63,962 nt of DNA from Perkinsus olseni (taxonomy: Eukaryota > Perkinsozoa > Perkinsida): assembly GCA_013115125.1 (NCBI GenBank), contig JABANN010000131.1, forward strand, positions 1-63,962, read 5' to 3'. The position numbers were made by a program, and so were the translations under genes. The notes under the pieces were generated by a model, which was not told the origin of the DNA, searched no databases, and saw nothing but the letters and a program-made list of their open reading frames with translations. Numbering within the stretch: position 1 is the first letter of the stretch; every line of letters starts with the position of its first letter. Below are positions 1 through 11,098 of this stretch, piece by piece.

Positions 1-1324
1 TCAAACACGTAGTATGTGCTGAATTAGACTGATTTTTGTGATTTGCATATCGAATTGGAACACCCTGTAGAGCTCATATTGTCCTGGAATTTCAACTATC
101 AGCTCTCCTAATATTGTTAGCTTGTTTCAACATGTCACGGATCGAACAATCGAACAAAACATTTTTCGGTGCAGCGTTATCATAACACCTAGGACGATAA
201 GTCCAACTCTCAGCTTAATGGAGGGCCTCTTTAATGGGGGTCAGGTTAGCGGCGGGCCTGGAATGAAGAGTCTTCATTCGCCAACTTCATGTCCCTGTCT
301 CGACTCTGACGCCAAACCGTTGTCTTTACTCGCTAATGTGATATCCTGGAGTGCCGGCATAACGGCTTTAACCAAGGGCCTTGGTCCAAGGCCGGATGGG
401 CTTCTGCCGAATGGTGAATCTGATTATGCTGGGAATAATAGCAGATACTAGAATAGAAACTGAGGAAGACTGACATGCGGGATGCTATCTTGGAGCTGAG
501 GAAGTCGCCCTTGCCGTTGATCGCCAAGTTGCGGTGAAGCATCAATGGGCGACTCTGTCAGCCTGGCAGTGCCAGGAATGCCGCTACAAATCACTCCTAC
601 AGCGTTCCCTCGCCTGAGTATTATATCAGTTTCTGCGAGGCCTCCAGCTGTTAGACAGCTTCGGAAAAACAGGAACCCGAAACGTCTTACTGAATTGTTT
701 CATGGTCAGAACTAGCTCCTCGTCTCGCTCTACATGATGCATCACCGCTCGCATTCATAAACCAAATAAGAAGCTTCTGAAAGGGCTCGCTCCGCTGTTA
801 CAACTGCAACCCAACAGCACTTAGCGATAAGATTTTATTGTTCTAGTAAAGAGTAAATATCAGAGTACAAGGTAAGCATGACGCTGCTGCTAACGGTGAC
901 AGCGATAGAGACACCATCAACGGCCGCCTCAGTCTACTGAGCAGAGACTCCCATGATGGTGCAGCTTCGCCGTTCAAGTATACCACCAGCAAACAGCACG
1001 CTCCGCAAGTACCGACTGGTACAAAGCAATAGTAGCAACATATTCGAAATGATCATAGCGTCTTCAACGCTTCCAACCAGAGCACCAACGTTAGTGTAGA
1101 TGCCGATGGAAGCGAAAACCCAGAATGGCCTTCTACGACTGGCAGGGCCATTCAGCAAATGACGCTCTGTACTACCAGCAATGGGGTGTTGAGCGAAAAT
1201 GTCTTATCAATCGTAATTATCATTACCAATATTCTATAGAGAAAGTATAGGTATTAGTGGGGCGAAATGTATCAACGGCATAGCAGCGACAACGATGACG
1301 GCCGTAGTTTGGTATCTATGATTC
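1..1324. other. Gene-free left edge, low-complexity DNA
   Basis: No open frame here resembles a known protein, and none shows convincing codon structure. From about 840 the sequence turns into short imperfect trinucleotide-rich DNA. That part resembles the DNA further right around the Pumilio 3' end, so it may be an older member of the same duplication. I see no RNA gene or mobile element. Confidence 0.5.
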
Positions 1325-1587
1325 TCATCATAATCCAACGATCCACACTCCAGAGCACTACAGTCGTCATGGTGAGGACAGGTTGCAGCAGTAGTAGTAG
1401 CACAAATGGTGAGAAGGGTAATACGGGATTGGTAGTGGGAATGTTGCCGTTATCGTATTGGTGATGCTATCAATGTAATAAGGGTAATTGTAATAATCGT
1501 ATCAACCATAGTAATTAGCCACAACAATAGTAAATATCATCATAACCATCACCATCAACTACTACTACTTCTAATACGAATAATAAC
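1325..1587. repeat. Direct repeat, copy 1 (263 bp)
   Basis: This block matches 2183-2445 over 263 bp in the same orientation. I count only two differences, both C/T changes. The copies lie 858 bp apart. Weaker similarity extends to the left (around 1200 against 1920), so the original duplication was longer and only this core stayed almost identical. The sequence is low in complexity but not a simple microsatellite. Confidence 0.9.
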
Positions 1588-1599
1588 GACCACAGACCA

Positions 1600-1900
1600 A
1601 AGCGGTGCGACCAGTGACAGCCTCATTCGCCAGCACTAGCGAAGGGACTTCAAACTCCATCACCGATGGACTGCTAAGGAGGCCCATCACTGGCCACACC
1701 AGTAGCAATCAGCACTGCAATATCCTCAGCGGTGGTGACAGTCATCTCGGGAGTGGCAAGAACACAACAGCCGCGTTTTACCATCTAGAATCCAATCTTA
1801 GATCTACTAATGTTAGCGTCATCAGGGGTGTAGGTCGGGTCGTTGAGCGCAGCTCTCTACCAGACAGGGCATCGGTAGAATTACTACACTTTCACTGAGG
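1600..1900 (-). pseudogene. Decayed copy of the Pumilio gene 3' end
   Basis: Just right of repeat copy 1, the sequence resembles the region just right of repeat copy 2, which is the C-terminal coding end of the Pumilio gene. Matching landmarks include the CAGCACTAG around the stop codon, the following run for the acidic/serine tail, and the CCTCAGC and GGCAAGAACAC-like segments. The reading frame is lost and identity is much lower than in the adjacent 263-bp repeat. It looks like a partial tandem duplication of repeat plus gene tail that decayed as coding DNA. Confidence 0.55.
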
Positions 1901-2040
1901 TGACCGAAAAATGTCCATAAATCTTATCAATCGTAATCATGGTGATGCTGATGATGAGGATCAGAAAGGATTCATCAATGTGGTCATTATCAATATTCTA
2001 TAGAGAAGGATAGCAAGGTAATAGTAGGGGGAAAATCTAT

Positions 2041-2150
2041 CAACGGCAGCAGCAGCAACAGCAGCAGCAACGGCAGTAGTAGCGTAGGCAGCAGCGACTA
2101 CAACAATAACGACAGCGCCAGGGTGAGTAGTAGTGGTGGTAGTAGCGAAC
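2041..2150. repeat. Imperfect trinucleotide tract (CAG/CAA/TAG-like)
   Basis: A run of AGC, AAC, GGC and TAG-like triplets, with no intact frame attributable to a gene. It lies inside the region duplicated with 1200-1325, where the tract is shorter, so the triplets seem to have expanded or contracted between the copies. Confidence 0.6.
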
Positions 2151-2182
2151 AACTATCATCGTCATCATCATTGTTACAGGTA

Positions 2183-2445
2183 TCATCATAATCCAACGAT
2201 CCACACTCTAGAGCACTACAGTCGTCATGGTGAGGACAGGTTGCAGCAGTAGTAGTAGCACAAATGGTGAGAAGGGTAATACGGGATTGGTAGTGGGAAT
2301 GTTGCCGTTATCGTATTGGTGATGCTATCAATGTAATAAGGGTAATTGTAATAATCGTATCAACCATAGTAATTAGCCACAATAATAGTAAATATCATCA
2401 TAACCATCACCATCAACTACTACTACTTCTAATACGAATAATAAC
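2183..2445. repeat. Direct repeat, copy 2 (263 bp)
   Basis: Second copy of the 1325-1587 block, ending 46 bp downstream of the Pumilio stop codon (the gene is on the minus strand). It probably forms part of that gene's 3' UTR or terminator region. Confidence 0.9.
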
Positions 2446-2491
2446 AACGAGAGAAAGGATATTGGTAACGTCGTCAACATGAGAAGCAGGC

Positions 2492-5190
2492 CTACTCATC
2501 AGCACTAGTAGAGGAGCTTTTAACTTCTCCACCAACCGGCGGAGGCTGCTGACGAAGCGGGTCGTCCGCCGCGCCACTCGCAGCTAGTACCGCATTTTCC
2601 TCAGCAGTAGCAGCGGACTCGGGCGTAGTAGAAGCACCCCAGCCATCAGCATCAGTGCCACTCACGGCTCCTGATGTACCAGGCCCGGCCTTGTTGGCAC
2701 CAGTAGTAGGAGGCGCGAAGGCGTCCTTGAGGCTTTCCCAGTTGTCACTGGCCAAACCCTGTTGTTGGGCCTTGGCCTCAGCAGTGGCGTTAGTGGTAGC
2801 AGTGGAACCTTCTCCGGCGCTGCGGTTGTGGCTAGGCGTCGCCGCCGAGCCCGAGACAGTACGAGGAGCTCCGTACTGTTGTTGCTGTTGCTGATGGGCA
2901 CCACTCGCGGCCTGCGGACCAACCCCTTGAGAAGGAGGGCCACCATAACGACCATCACTCTGGTGCATGCTTCCGGTGTTGGGCTGGCCAGAGTAGTAGG
3001 AGCCACCATAACCCCCACCTTGTCCGGGATGACCACTGTTATAGTAATGCTGCCTACTACCATAACCATTGTCCTGCTGCTGATGATGATAATCACGACT
3101 TCCGTAATGGAACCCGCCGGCGGACCCGTGGCGATACTGCATACCACCATAGCCGCCACCACCACCCGAAGGGTATCCGCCGCGACTGTTGCCACTGGCA
3201 AGCTGCGGCGCCATCTGATGTCTGCTGCCTCGACGGCCTTGCGGACTCAGCTGTGGGAACTTCGCGATCAACTTCTTAGCAAGCCTTTGATGACGACCAG
3301 CGTCAATATCATTCTGAGCTCTGTTACCACCATAACCACCATGAGAGGGTTGCTGCTGCTGCTGTTGCTGACCAGGACCATACATCAGATCAGCCACGCA
3401 CGGCTGGACCGCGTCGACCAGAGTCTGGAAGGTCTTTCCTCCCTCTTGACTGGCCAAAGTTAGCATCTTTTGCAGGACGTAGTTGCCGTACTTGTCAAGG
3501 AGAAGCTCTCTAACAGCACCGATAGAGACGATCTCGTTGATCAGACTTCGGACGTATTCCAGGGAGCTCTGTGCAAGGAGATGCTCCATGCAGTTGGAGG
3601 AGTACTTATGCTTCGACATTTCAACCACCTAACGAAAAAACATCATTGGCGCTCACAAATCCTCGGCGATCTCACCTGTGGTCTGACGATGAGGCCCATC
3701 TGGGCTACAGCCTGGTGGCCCTCCTCCGTCTGCATCAACTCGCTGCCGCCTTGCAACAGGTGCTGCACAGCATAGTTGCCGAACTGATCTCGAGACAGTC
3801 TCTCGAAGTTATCAACAAAGAGCTTCAGCAAGCGCCTTGAGTGCCTTCCCACGACAATCGGCAACCGCTGCTGTTGTGGCACAGGAGTTCGGCCCGGACC
3901 ACTGGGCGTAGGGGATGGTGGTGGGTCGTTAGGGTAGGTGGTCAATAGGTGAGGATGGGCCTCCACTCTATCCACTGAGGTAGCCCTCTCGATCACTTTC
4001 TTAACCGTAACAACACCCCATTGGCTGCAGCATATGTCGCACATGCGGTCGATAAGTATCTCCAAAAGCCAGCCACTTTGTCCCATAACATCAAGGACCT
4101 TCAGAAGGACATAACAGCCGTTGGGATCCAGTGCCAGCTCAAGGCAGCACTGTCGAATGGCGCCCAGTAGCGGCAACTGATTCGAACCATGATACCTAGT
4201 ATTAGCCTCAGAGATGATCTTCTGCACGACTCGGGTGCCGTGCGTATGCGTGCACATCTCAAAGAGAGTTCTACCACGCAAAAGTTGATTTGATATTATC
4301 ATCTCGAAAGTGGGCATGTCGCAAACGTCAATCACTGCCTGGGAAACGTAGTTGCCGATAGGGTCAAAGGCAAGCGTGACGAAGTGCGGTACCAGGCGTT
4401 GCACAACCTGCTGTACCTCTTCATTAGTGTACAGATTGTCCTTACCGGTGCCGTGCTTCCTCAGCATATCCTGGAGATGGATCGAACTCATATGGTCCTC
4501 AGCGTAGGCCACCACTTCACGGTCGCTCAAACGCATGAACATGTCGAATACGAAGGCCTGACCACCGCCCGAGCGATGCTGCTGTTGCTCCATGGCAGCT
4601 CTCCTTTGATAGCTGTCAGGACCAGCAGGCTGATAGTACGTTCCAGCCATAGTGAGGTGCCCACCACTGTGAGGATATTGTCCAGAACCCTCGTAGTAAG
4701 CCGGTGGAGATGGTTGACGCTCGTACGCGCCATAGCCGCTCCCGTACCCAGGAGTAGCAGTGTAATACTGACCACCGTTAACGCCTCCTCCCGCGGCGTT
4801 AGGCTCGCCATTGTAAGGAGCATAGCCGCTCGCGGGGGCCTGACCCATATAGTAGCCCTGAGAGTTGTCAGGAGTAGCATAACCAGGGCCCGCAGCATAC
4901 CCAGCCGCTGAGCTTCCCTGGTAGTTGGGAGGGCCAGGAGGGACTTGCCCTTGGCCGGGCACTTGGGTGTAGTACTCGTAGCCAGCTGAGGGGGTACTGG
5001 CGGTTCCACGGTACATGTCGGACTCATTGCCTGAGGATGACAGGTGACGACTGTAGTGAGCCCCGGCTAGGGAGGTTGACTTACCTCGGACGTCAGTCGA
5101 AGCTCCTTGCCATTGCGTGAGTCCACTCGGCCATGTGTCCCGGGGGGCCGCCTGAGAGAAGAGGTCCCCGATAATACGGAAGAGCAGATC
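2492..5190 (-). CDS. Pumilio/PUF-family RNA-binding protein
   Basis: PUF proteins bind 3' UTR motifs in the cytoplasm and repress or localise mRNAs. The order is a Gly/Tyr/Pro-rich N-terminal part, then a run of PUF repeats, then a long Gln/Gly/Tyr- and Ser/Thr-rich tail ending in SADE. Repeat cores seen include LFEMCTHTHGTRVVQKII, NYVSQAVID, NGCYVLLKVLD and LLDKYGNYVLQKML. Two introns are clear: 3629-3675 (47 nt, joining IVRPQ to VVEMSKHK) and 5031-5084 (54 nt). The frame stays open upstream of the first ATG through DLFSQAAPRDTW to about 5190, so the true start lies in an unplaced upstream exon. Antisense ORFs across the tail are shadows of its low complexity. The family is certain; target specificity cannot be read here. 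Confidence 0.9.
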
Positions 5191-5236
5191 TTATTGACGT
5201 ATTCACAGCTCGGGATGATCGATTATATTCTATCAC

Positions 5237-5756
5237 ATGCCAGCTCAACCTCAAGATAATGATTGTAGATTCCGTCTAATGTATGCTTCAACCTTAGATA
5301 CGCATCTTACGGTTTCAAAAGATACTTCAACAGAGGTCGACCTAGAGCTCAAAGCTTCCCCTCCCGTTCATACCTGCATGTCGGGTCTTGCTGTCCAGCC
5401 CGATGGGGCAGGCATCCCTCCGCCCAGAAGCCTCGAGTCTCTATGTGGTGCCGCTGCAGAATTACTCATACCAACTTGTTCCAATTGTATAGGTAATAAT
5501 AGGGCGACGGCTACTGCAACCGTAAAAGGGCCCTATCAGTTCAAGGAGGAGCTTGCGACGCGGAGAACATAAACGCGTTGAGGAATTGCAAGAGCTCAAG
5601 ATTGACGAGCAGTCGCGCACGCCTCTGCGATCGATTGAGCCATCATCTTCTCAAATTGAAGTCCCCGCGACGATCTCGACAGTCACCGTGCCTTCCCTGA
5701 GTAGCCACTCGCTTATTCCCTCCAGGTTTCGAAAGGGTCTTGGGCCTCGCGCTTGA
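5237..5756 (+). other. Possible coding stretch, unidentified
   Basis: Two plus-strand open frames (about 5237-5572 and 5553-5756) could be exons of one small gene; the second is Ser/Glu-rich. No domain is recognised and the join is not proven. The stretch contains CTTCAACCTTAG followed by ATAC at about 5286-5302, the same 3' end seen in introns of other genes here. Around 5810 there is a T-arm-like CAGGTTCAATTCCCGG. The region may therefore be exons and introns of an unknown gene, or intergenic DNA carrying loose copies of the intron repeats. Confidence 0.25.
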
Positions 5757-5975
5757 CCGTATCTAGTGCTCGTATGAATGTTACTCACATGCTCGCTCCA
5801 CCCAGGTTCAATTCCCGGCTCTTCCATCTCTAGAGGTCTTTCGCGTTCAATTGCTGGTTGCCCAGGCCCAATGTAGCCAAGCACATCTCTCATCATTATT
5901 TACTTGCTCGGACAAAATCCGCTATAGAGATATCACTCGTAGTTAGCCTGTTATTGTTGTTTAATAGAATCTTTA

Positions 5976-8592
5976 ATGTCGGTCGAAGCGGTCATGCTGT
6001 GCTTGGACACCTCCGAATGGTGTCGCAACGCTGATTACGTGCCTGATAGAATCCAGGCCGAGACTGAAGCGGCCAACCTCATCTGCGGGGCGAAGTCACA
6101 ACAGCATCCTGAGGTAATTCTGTAGAGCTCAAGGGTCGACCTAAGATTCCTCCTCCATTCAGACGGCTGTTGGAGTATTGACTATGAGCGGCAGCAGTGA
6201 CGGCTCCGGCGTGGATGTAGGCCCCGTCATCGCATCATCAACATCGCCTCGTCACACCGGTCGTTGTCAGCTTCGACAAACTCCCACGACGAATCTCGGC
6301 GAAATGCTAACAGCGTTGTCGAACCTCTCGCCCGAAGTCAAGGACTTCGGCCCGAACGGTCCTAGGTCTGCAGACTTGGTAGTATCTTGGGTTCAACTTC
6401 AGCCATCGGTTAGGGGAATCTTTTGAAGGGTTGGCGGTCTTGTCGATGGTTACTCACTCGAAAGATTCTTTGGAATCTTGACCGAATCTCAGGTCCGGGG
6501 GATACAGACAGCGCAGTTGGTGTTGAAGCACAGACAAAATAAAAATCAAAAGCAACGGATCGTGTGCTTTGTGGGCAGTCCCGTGGGTGCTACTAAAAAA
6601 CAGATGGAGACACTTGGAAAAAATCTCAAGAAGAACAACGTGGCCATCGGTAGTAGTGGTGGGGTATTGGTGCAGTGGTACGCGCTATGCCTGGCATTCC
6701 GGAGGTCGCGGGTTCGAGCCCATCTTGTTCGGCCATCAGATATCGTCAGTTTTGGTGAGGTCGATGCGAACAAGCCCCTTTTGCAAGACCTCTTAGACCA
6801 CGCTCAATCCAGCGGCAACAGCTGCATGGTAAGCAACGCTCGAGTCCACGCCGAATAACAACCAAGCGTCTCATGGGACTCGTCTAACGAATGAATCTCC
6901 CGGAGTACACTGAGGCAACACCCTGGAAGTCGGAGATGACGGTATCTGGTAATCTAGTAAAATCGGATACCGATCCACCATTGGGGTCCTCGAGTCAATT
7001 AGCCTCCGGGTTTGGCGGTTGCGAAGGAGGGCGGTCCATCGTCTGCTCCGTCAACGAGATGAGCGCTCCAGTGGATGCAGACTCACCCTCCGCGTGTCGT
7101 TGGACATGGCCGTTGGGGAAGGGCTTCGCTTCAGGTGGAGGTCCCGCCTTACACTGACCAGATCATGTCCGACGTCCTCATGAGTACGCCAGTCGTCACT
7201 CCCGAAGGAGCAGCTCCTCCTGCTGCTGCTGCCGGTGAGGGAGGCTTTGAGTTCGGAGTGGACCCTAGCCAGGATCCTGAGCTGGTACGTCGTCCACGCA
7301 TGCACATAAGATTCACGTGAGGTCGATCAGGCGATGGCACTGCGCATGTCGATGGAGGAGGAGAGGGCAAGGCAGGGTCAGAGTGCCGCTGCTGGAGGCG
7401 AGGGATCGGCGGCACAGCAGGAAGGGAGTAATACATGAAGCGTTGAAGTGACGGGCTATATACGATCAACTTATAGAGGCGTTGGTCACTTTTATGTCGA
7501 CCTATTATCATAATCGTTATCGGAGAGATGGTGTGCTCTATCGTTTTCCGAAGGTGTTAGTGTCTACCTTGCGGGAATCACTACCGTTCATTGCACAACG
7601 GAAATGTCATATACTCCTTCAGGCACCGCCGCCGCCCCTGCTGCCCCTGCTGGGTCTGCTCAAGAGAGTTCGGCCAGCACTTCGGAGATGGACCCTCGGC
7701 TGCAGGCAGCACTCGCCGACGCTGCTGCTGCCGGGGAGGAGGTTGGTCTGTTCGGAGATGATGATTAGTCGTCCAGTGGCTTCTTGGCAGGTTGATGATG
7801 AACTTCGTCAAGCCTTGTTGTTGTCTCTGCAAGAGTCGGACTCGCAGCAGAACAAACAACAGCAGCAGCAGCAGCAGCAGCAGGAACAGCATAAGGAGGA
7901 AGGTAGTGTCCGAACCCGGGGAGGGAGTGCTTGATGGTTGTCCTACTAGGCGAGAAGAAACCGGAAGAGAATGCCGCCGAAGAGGTGCCTGCGAAGACCT
8001 CTGCTCCCTCGGCTCCGGCGCCTGAGGACGACATGGATGAGGAGTTGAGGAAAGCCCTGATGGAGAGCCTGGAGGATTGGGATGGCGGGTAGGGAAGGGG
8101 TTTCTAACGCAGCGAGAATGATATCTTTCTACGATCGATCATGGATTACTCTTTACCTTACTTAAGTGTCGTAAAGCCTCTGATTGGCTGACGCTATTGA
8201 GCACTGTTCCTTTGGTAGGGAGAAGACTAAAGGCGATGGGGATGCCTTGGCCGAGAAGAAGCAGAAGAAGGACAAACCAGCTGCTGCTGATTCCTCATCC
8301 TCGTCTTCATTCGCCCAGGGAGCCTCCGACGAAGCCGCGATCTTCCAGGTGCAACCTAAGATACCCTCGATGTTAGCGATGCGCCTTCGCGCTTTAGGAC
8401 CCCTCGATGGTTGCCGAGCTGCTCAGTGGACTGCCTGGCGTCGACCTTAACGATCCTAGGATCCAAGAGGCCCTCAGGGACTTGCAGCAAGGGTGAGCTT
8501 CGACCCTCCCCACTAGGGCGTGTAGCGAACTTGTATTCCTCAGGGATAAGGGGGACTCGGCGAAAAAAGACGACGACAAGGAGAAGCAGTGA
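5976..8592 (+). CDS. RPN10: 26S proteasome regulatory subunit RPN10 (S5a/PSMD4)
   Basis: RPN10 is the ubiquitin-chain receptor of the 19S cap. Thirteen exons splice into 478 codons with no break. The N-terminal von Willebrand A domain starts MSVEAVMLCLDTSEWCRN and includes IQTAQLVLKHRQNKN and DIVSFGEVD. Ubiquitin-interacting motifs follow: AMALRMSMEEERARQ, DELRQALLLSLQES and DEELRKALMESLED. The tail has the conserved LLSGLPGVDLNDPRIQEAL and a Lys/Asp-rich end. Three UIMs plus a Gln run make it longer than the roughly 375-residue human protein. Introns: 6114-6162, 6217-6270, 6379-6492, 6650-6739, 6829-7134, 7285-7330, 7428-7622, 7742-7790, 7903-7949, 8089-8218, 8349-8397, 8493-8543. The stop-like TAG at 8090 lies in an intron, because the conserved C-terminus follows downstream. 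Confidence 0.95.
6650..6739 (+). repeat. Intron resembling a tRNA (A- and B-box)
   Basis: This RPN10 intron has TTGGTGCAGTGGTA, like a tRNA A-box/D-arm, with GTGC pairing GCGC (one G-T pair). Later comes CGGGTTCGAGCCC, like a B-box/T-arm, then TGTTCGGCCATCAG at the acceptor. The intron ahead of the second cyclophilin (ending at 48890) shares CGGGTTCGA and TGTTCGG-CATCAG. Acceptor-stem and anticodon-stem pairing fail, so it is not called a working tRNA gene. Confidence 0.6.
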
Positions 8593-8899
8593 CTGAGGGG
8601 AGAGTAGCCACTGTTCTATCATCGAAGGGTTGTAGTTTTCGTGGTCGCAGCAGTGACGGTTGAGTTACAGTTCTTTGAGAGTTGGGAAGAGCTGTTCATT
8701 GGCAGTTCATTGTTCGTCCCTCGATGCTCCATAGGGGAATAGCACCGACAGGTAGTACCATGGGAGAGCAGCTGGGAGCGGTCGACTATACTCATACTGA
8801 GCCAGCTTCGACCTAAGATGTTGATGCCGTAGTATGAGCACTGGAATCACTTCATTTTATCCTATTGACAGTAACGCTTTGGAGAAGAGGCGTGTTTTG

Positions 8900-10086
8900 A
8901 TGGTGGCTCCGGCCAGCTGGAACCCCTCCAGGTCTCTTTTACGCTCGTCTTTTCTTGCTCGTACCAGCCACCGTTGAAAGCACTGCCCAACTCAACGCGA
9001 AATCGACCGAATAGCGAACAGCAAGAAAGTGGCAAATTTGTTATACCAACTTCTGCTCTGCGTCGCTCGGACATCTGTGCCGGCGTGGTGGCGACTTCTA
9101 CTGGATTTTCTCAGGTCCTCGAGGAGGCCTGCCTTTCCCGAGTACAAGCACCGTGGTGAAGTCCTCGCCACTTTCTGGCGCCTACGATGATGATGACGAG
9201 GAGTAGGTGGATGATTTGAGGGAAATTTGGTATGTAAAAGAACGTGCACGCGGTGCTGATCAGATACGACCCGATGCATCCGAATGACTATGATATTATA
9301 AACAGAGAGCGTAAACGTAAGGCTGAGGAAGATGACCTTGCCGAAAGGAAGGAGATCGCAAGTAACATCTTGGCGACCTTGAGATACTCCAAAGACATTC
9401 TCAGAAATTGCGGCTAAACCTGCGGTCCAGAAGGATTCGGCCGGGAGCAAATTGTTGAAGAAAATGGGTTGGACAGAAGGGCAGGTGAGGAATCTTATGT
9501 TCATGCTTGCTTTCGGCAGAAAATGTTCTCTTAGGGTCTCGGAGCTCAGAATCAGGGGATAACGGCACCGTTGATGCACAAGAAAATTGACTCGACGCAG
9601 GGAAAGATAGAAATGGGGAAGATTTCGGTGAGGAGGGCGGAGCGATGGGAAGTGGGAGACGATCGAATCAGATTTTGCCACCGAGTATTGGCCAATCGTC
9701 ACCTGAGCCTGAGAGCCGAATTTTGCTATTAAAGAATATGGTGGGTAAGGGAGAGGTAGATGAGGACCTTGAGGATGATGTCAAGGAAGAGTGTGAAACG
9801 TGAGTATCCATCAACTTGAGCTATCTTGTATCCTACCAGCATCAACCTTAGATACGGCAAGGTCGAAGAAGTGAAGGTCCTCGAGCTCCAGACTGAGGTC
9901 AGAGTATTTGTAGTGTTTGGTGACGTTGCCGCGTCAGAAAAGGCGAAAAAAATCATGCATGGCCGGTAAGCCACGCGCGCGGCGTCAAACTATGATTCTC
10001 GTTCCATCAGAACCTTCGACCAGAAGCGAATCGACGCTACCTCGTACGATGAAGGGAAGTACAGCAGAGGCATCTACGACGCTTGA
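8900..10086 (+). CDS. RBM17: Splicing factor SPF45 / RBM17 homologue
   Basis: SPF45 acts at the 3' splice site and binds U2AF-ligand motifs through a C-terminal UHM domain. Eight exons close into 245 codons. Recognisable blocks are DEEYDPMHPNDYD near residue 50, a G-patch (KKMGWTEGQGLGAQNQGI) near 100, then RILLLKNMVGKGEVDEDLE and the UHM with VRVFVVFGDVAASEKAKKI. The human-like GRYFGGR is replaced by HGRTFDQKRIDA, ending GIYDA. Introns: 8961-9114, 9203-9263, 9362-9404, 9485-9534, 9628-9671, 9800-9851, 9966-10010. The ATG at 8900 opens a short first exon and is the least certain part. Two acceptors are followed by ATAC, as in the shared intron family. It is shorter than human SPF45 (about 400), mainly at the N-terminus. 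Confidence 0.9.
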
Positions 10087-11098
10087 CGATTCGACACGTG
10101 TTGTGTTGTTAAGAATGCTCTGAGCTACACATCGGGCATCTCAAAGCACTACGAATATTTACTTCGCGATCAACGTGATCGACGCTTCAACGACATCATC
10201 ATCTCACCATGCGTTGTCTCGGCGTCATTTCGTTCCACGCGTGCGTCTCGATGCGAAAGATTTCTGCCACATCATCGCATTGTTCGCGAAAAAATCGCGC
10301 AAAATAGTTTGAAATGCAGAACAGATGAAAGTCCAGAGCAGCTGTTCTGAAACTCGCCATTTTTACACGCTAAGCGATCAGAGTCGCTTTACCTGATCGA
10401 TCAGGGCTCGGTTCATCTGAGCTCTCGATGTATCGTTAAACCATTTCTCGATCGAAATGAATTTTTTCGGTTCATTTGAAAAGACACGAGGAAGGAACGA
10501 AAAAGAGTAATTATTTGAACGGGAAATAGTGATTGTGTTTACGACCCCCAGATGGATACGTTGTGTAACGCTCAAGTCGCCCATCGACGTGTACACGACG
10601 GGCAATTATCGCCTTCTTCGAGTTGTTGTCGCGGAGGTTAGATGACAGACCGTCGTCCCGAGACAAATAACGTGGAGACGAAGTGACCAGCAGTGGTCTG
10701 TCAACCTAGTTGTTAGCACCTCCTTGATTTCTGCTGAGATTAGTCCTGACACGCGGATCAGGAGTTGTTAGGCGAGGACCCCTCCCTTCAGGCCCCAAGC
10801 GGCGCACGAGAGAGAATCTGCATCTCGAAGGAAGGCTATCCCAGAGAGCACTTGAACGACAACAGGAGCAAGTAGTGACGATAGTAGAAGGCAGACGAGG
10901 CGAATAGTCCGGTCGATGAGTTCATCAAACAATCAGCAGGAGGAGGAGGAGCGATGATACAAAACTTAGCATCAACGACGACGACAAGTATGGCGAAAGT
11001 CAGACAAGAGCACAGAGAGTAGTTCACAAATGATATAACTTCGAGGCGAATGATACGCATAGAAGTGCTAAGTACAGGGTCAGGACGCCAAGCCTGGG
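10087..11098. other. Intergenic, no gene seen
   Basis: About 1 kb between the convergent ends of SPF45 (+) and the kinase (-). Open frames are short and match nothing known. 10,870-10,990 is rich in AGG/GACGA triplets. I see no RNA gene or mobile element. Confidence 0.5.

Noticed and set aside
2662-3463. Long antisense and shifted frames in the Pumilio tail
   Set aside because: They arise from Gln/Gly/Tyr low-complexity codons read in other frames.
8089-8091. Stop codon of RPN10
   Set aside because: The conserved C-terminal LPGVD block follows downstream in frame after two further introns, so this TAG is intronic.
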